From assembly GCF_963583255.1 (NCBI RefSeq), contig NC_084818.1, positions 8,936,222 to 9,000,221 of the forward strand: 64,000 nt of DNA, read 5' to 3'. The notes under the pieces were generated by a model, which saw only the letters and a program-made list of their open reading frames with translations, had not been told where the DNA came from and did not search any database. The stretch is from Pyrus communis. Lineage: Eukaryota; Streptophyta; Magnoliopsida; Rosales; Rosaceae. Positions 61,632 to 64,000 of the stretch are shown here, piece after piece. Position 1 is the first letter of the stretch. Each line of letters begins with the position of its first letter. The position numbers were made by a program, and so were the translations under genes.

Positions 61632-62492
61632 ATATTTTCCCCAAATTTTTTTTTTTTCATTAATATGTGTGTTTGGAGTTAGTTTTGAGTTTGGTGCGGG
61701 GTTTGGGGTCGAGTATAAGATGAGAAGTGGAATTTGGGTTCGGATTTGGGGTATACCAATTTTAGGGGAGATTATGCCAATTTTTTGTTATTTTTCTGTT
61801 ATTTGACCTTTTTTTTTTTTTTTTTTTTTTTTGGTAGGGAATTGTCAAGACTTTGACAACTAAAGGTTAGGATTAGGACACTATCGAAACATATCCCCCG
61901 CCACTAACACCACAATAGACTCGTATTATGATTTTATTATTGTACTTTGTTAATTTATGTGTACATTTTGAATATATTATAAATATTAGATAATTTGATC
62001 ACTATTTTTCATATGTAATATTATTTTGAATATGTCAATTTAAATTAAAGTAATTAAAAAAAATAAAATCATAGAAGTAAATTAAATTAAAAAAGTAAAA
62101 ATTCGAAAAATCATGCGATCCCAAATATTTCGTTGTGTAAACAATTAATATAATTAAATTAATATAAGAGAAATAATAAAACAAAAGTCAAAAACATTGC
62201 GCGACAAAATATTTTTTGTCGCGCAAAATATTAAATTAATTTATTTTAATTAAAACAAAAATTTTAAATTTTAAATATTTCATCGTGCAAAGTTTTGCAC
62301 GACGTTAATCTTTGTCACGCAAAGCTACTTTGCGAGACAAAGATTAATTTTCGTCACGCAAACTCTATCGTCACGAGCTTTGTGAGACGAACCATGCGCG
62401 ACCAAACTTTCGTCGCAAAAGGTTTTGCACTATGAATTTGAACTTTGTGCAACAAACTTGTTTCGTCGTGCAAAGTGTTTTTTGTAGTAGTG

Positions 62493-64000
62493 TCTACCTT
62501 TAGCCATGTGACATGTTCATCACCATCATCATTGTGCCTTCTAATATTAAGCCTCGATAACGTATATAGGATGGGCACTCTCAGACCATTGCTAGACTTG
62601 ATTACTAGTTGGCATGGTATATGATCGTTCCAACAAACTCACCAATTGCTATAATTAAGCTTTTCCTTCTATACATAATGTCGATATATAGACGTTTAGT
62701 TGTGCTTCTAAATTTCATTTTTCAGGTTTGGATTGTTGTTGATGCATCGTTAAATTAACCAGCAACATTGCTAGGGTTGATTGCCAGATGAATATATTAC
62801 CAACAATTTAGGGTTTTTGCTTTCATAAGCAACCCAGTGACCCTTGTCCAAGTTGAAGTTGATCAGGAAGATTAACAGCAGCTGCGAACAATTGAGGGTA
62901 ACTGCAGCTGTGAAAACAATCAACCATAATCCAGATTTTTCATGGCCGGCACCACAATCTTGTTTAGTTACACGAGAGGGATTGATATTATAACAATGGA
63001 AATCTGCAAATAAATCGAAATAAATAGAAAAACTATTACTTTATGCAGTTTCAGTTTGTACACAAAGGCGGATGCACACTTGGACCTAGGTCCTAGGACC
63101 ACTCGGAGTTCAGAAAATATACATGTGACGGTCTTCTAAGATCCCTTAGTTTGTTTTGTACGGGTCCTTTTGTACCTACCAAGTGTTTGATGTAATATCT
63201 GCTAAGCATATCTTGACAGGTTGCATAGACAACACTTCACAAATTCTATCGATATCATTCATCAAGTGTTCGATAAACTTGAAAAAAAAAATTGCACACT
63301 TCGTGCCCTATTTTTATCTAAAAAACTTGGACCTTTAACATTGGGACTGCTTAAGATTTGAATCCTGGATCCGCCACTTTGTACCATTCCTTTGGAAAAT
63401 ATATATGTTGTATTATTTTCTAATTTTCTTATTGATTAGTAGTTACGAAGTTTGAAAACCCCATTTATTTGAACAAAATTTGAGTGTCAAACAGTTAAAG
63501 AGTACTAGTACTACTGTTACTGATAACTCAGAAACAGCATTTCTATTAATCAGCCCTGACATCAAACAATTTAATTTACGTTACATATAGAATAAGTTCT
63601 GTTAAATGAACCCTACAAGAAAAATGGCCTTTGGGTATAAAAGTAACGACACAAATGAGGAGTTTGTGTCTCAGCTACAAACGTACGTATACCAGTTTAT
63701 AAATCCAATTGTGGCAGGCCATTACCAGCTGCAAACGTTCGCATACCAGTGAAGAGAAGAAGGAAACCTGTTAGAGTGCAGTGTTTATATTAATTTGGAA
63801 ACTAGATTAGATATATAGCTAGAGCATGAAGTGATTAACGAAAGGAGATGGGATTGATTAGTAGTTACAAATTACTAATTAGGAAGTAAGAGTTATATAC
63901 TTATATTATATGTATATATACATTCTCATATATATATATATGACTGAATTGCACAAAATATAATTGATTCTTTTTGGCAAAGGTTATTACAAATACACTG
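62493..64000. other. Gene-free right edge
   Basis: No supported gene. Contains a hAT-like MITE (63063-63377) and, near 63611, a 'cctacaagaaaaatggcc' stretch that resembles a degenerate CACTA terminus. AT-rich microsatellite-like DNA lies at 63890-63945. Confidence 0.55.
63063..63377. mobile_element. hAT-like non-autonomous element, 315 bp
   Basis: Short inverted ends around ggcggat (caaaggcggatgc; ggatccgccac) and flanks tttgtaca (63055-63062) and tttgtacc (63378-63385), an 8-bp duplication with one mismatch. No open frame of note. Confidence 0.6.

Larger units (their letters stand above)
57307..62492. mobile_element. Non-autonomous CACTA element 2, containing nested insertions
   Basis: Right end ttttttgtagtagtg is clear; left end cactagtaataaaaaa is degenerate. 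The flanks ttt and tct match at 2 of 3. Subterminal repeats such as gcgcgacaaa and tcgtcgcgcaaagt lie near both ends (57330-57460; 62200-62480), which ties the two ends together. Nested inside are a palindromic insertion, a Cassandra TRIM and a solo LTR. Without them the element would be about 2.9 kb. No transposase frame. Confidence 0.65.

Noticed and set aside
63605..63660. Possible left end of a third CACTA element (cctacaagaaaaatggcc)
   Set aside because: The first bases are not CACTA and the other end would lie outside the window.
1..64000. CRISPR arrays, bacterial operons or phage systems
   Set aside because: All tandem repeats here are plant satellites, VNTRs or retroelement repeats; there are introns and no prokaryotic gene organisation.

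Overview
The window is plant nuclear DNA from a dicot, and it has four copies of a NAC transcription-factor gene in tandem plus one unrelated gene, ARV1. Evidence for a plant: GT-AG introns, NAC-domain exons, an ARV1-type gene with nine small exons, a Cassandra TRIM with 5S-like LTRs, CACTA elements and LTR retrotransposons. The repeat families recall Rosaceae (Malus/Pyrus), but that is inference from memory.

Layout. About 1-49 kb is a NAC cluster, all on +. Copy 1 (exon 1 lies before the window) and copy 2 (20690-22782) are cut short by the same transposon complex, which adds a stop codon at its left edge. Copy 3 (39774-42313) and copy 4 (45251-47106) have complete multi-exon frames of 565 and 416 codons. 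Copies 1 and 2 and their spacers form a ~19-21 kb segmental duplication. Copy 2 is a chimera: its 5' part matches copy 3 and its 3' part matches copy 1, with the switch inside exon 2. This is the expected product of unequal crossing-over between NAC paralogues.

Each duplicated spacer holds the same items: a ~4 kb LTR-type element carrying a hairpin-forming minisatellite; a non-coding copia-like element (LARD type) with LTRs, PBS and PPT; a conserved block downstream of the NAC stop codon that looks like abandoned coding exons; a plastid-like initiator tRNA-Met sequence (broken in the second unit); an inverted duplication around a MITE; and a 60-bp promoter-proximal VNTR. The second unit has also lost ~1.8 kb, with filler DNA at the junction.

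ARV1 lies on the minus strand at 49284-51450 and appears intact (232 codons). From 51.8 to 64 kb the window is nested transposons: a MULE-like inverted-repeat element, two CACTA-type elements, two solo LTRs, a 134-bp palindromic insertion with a target-site duplication, a complete Cassandra TRIM and a hAT-like MITE. I see no other host gene there.

The least expected signals are two families of short hairpins whose stems vary in a compensating way while their loops stay constant. They sit in two unrelated non-coding LTR elements.
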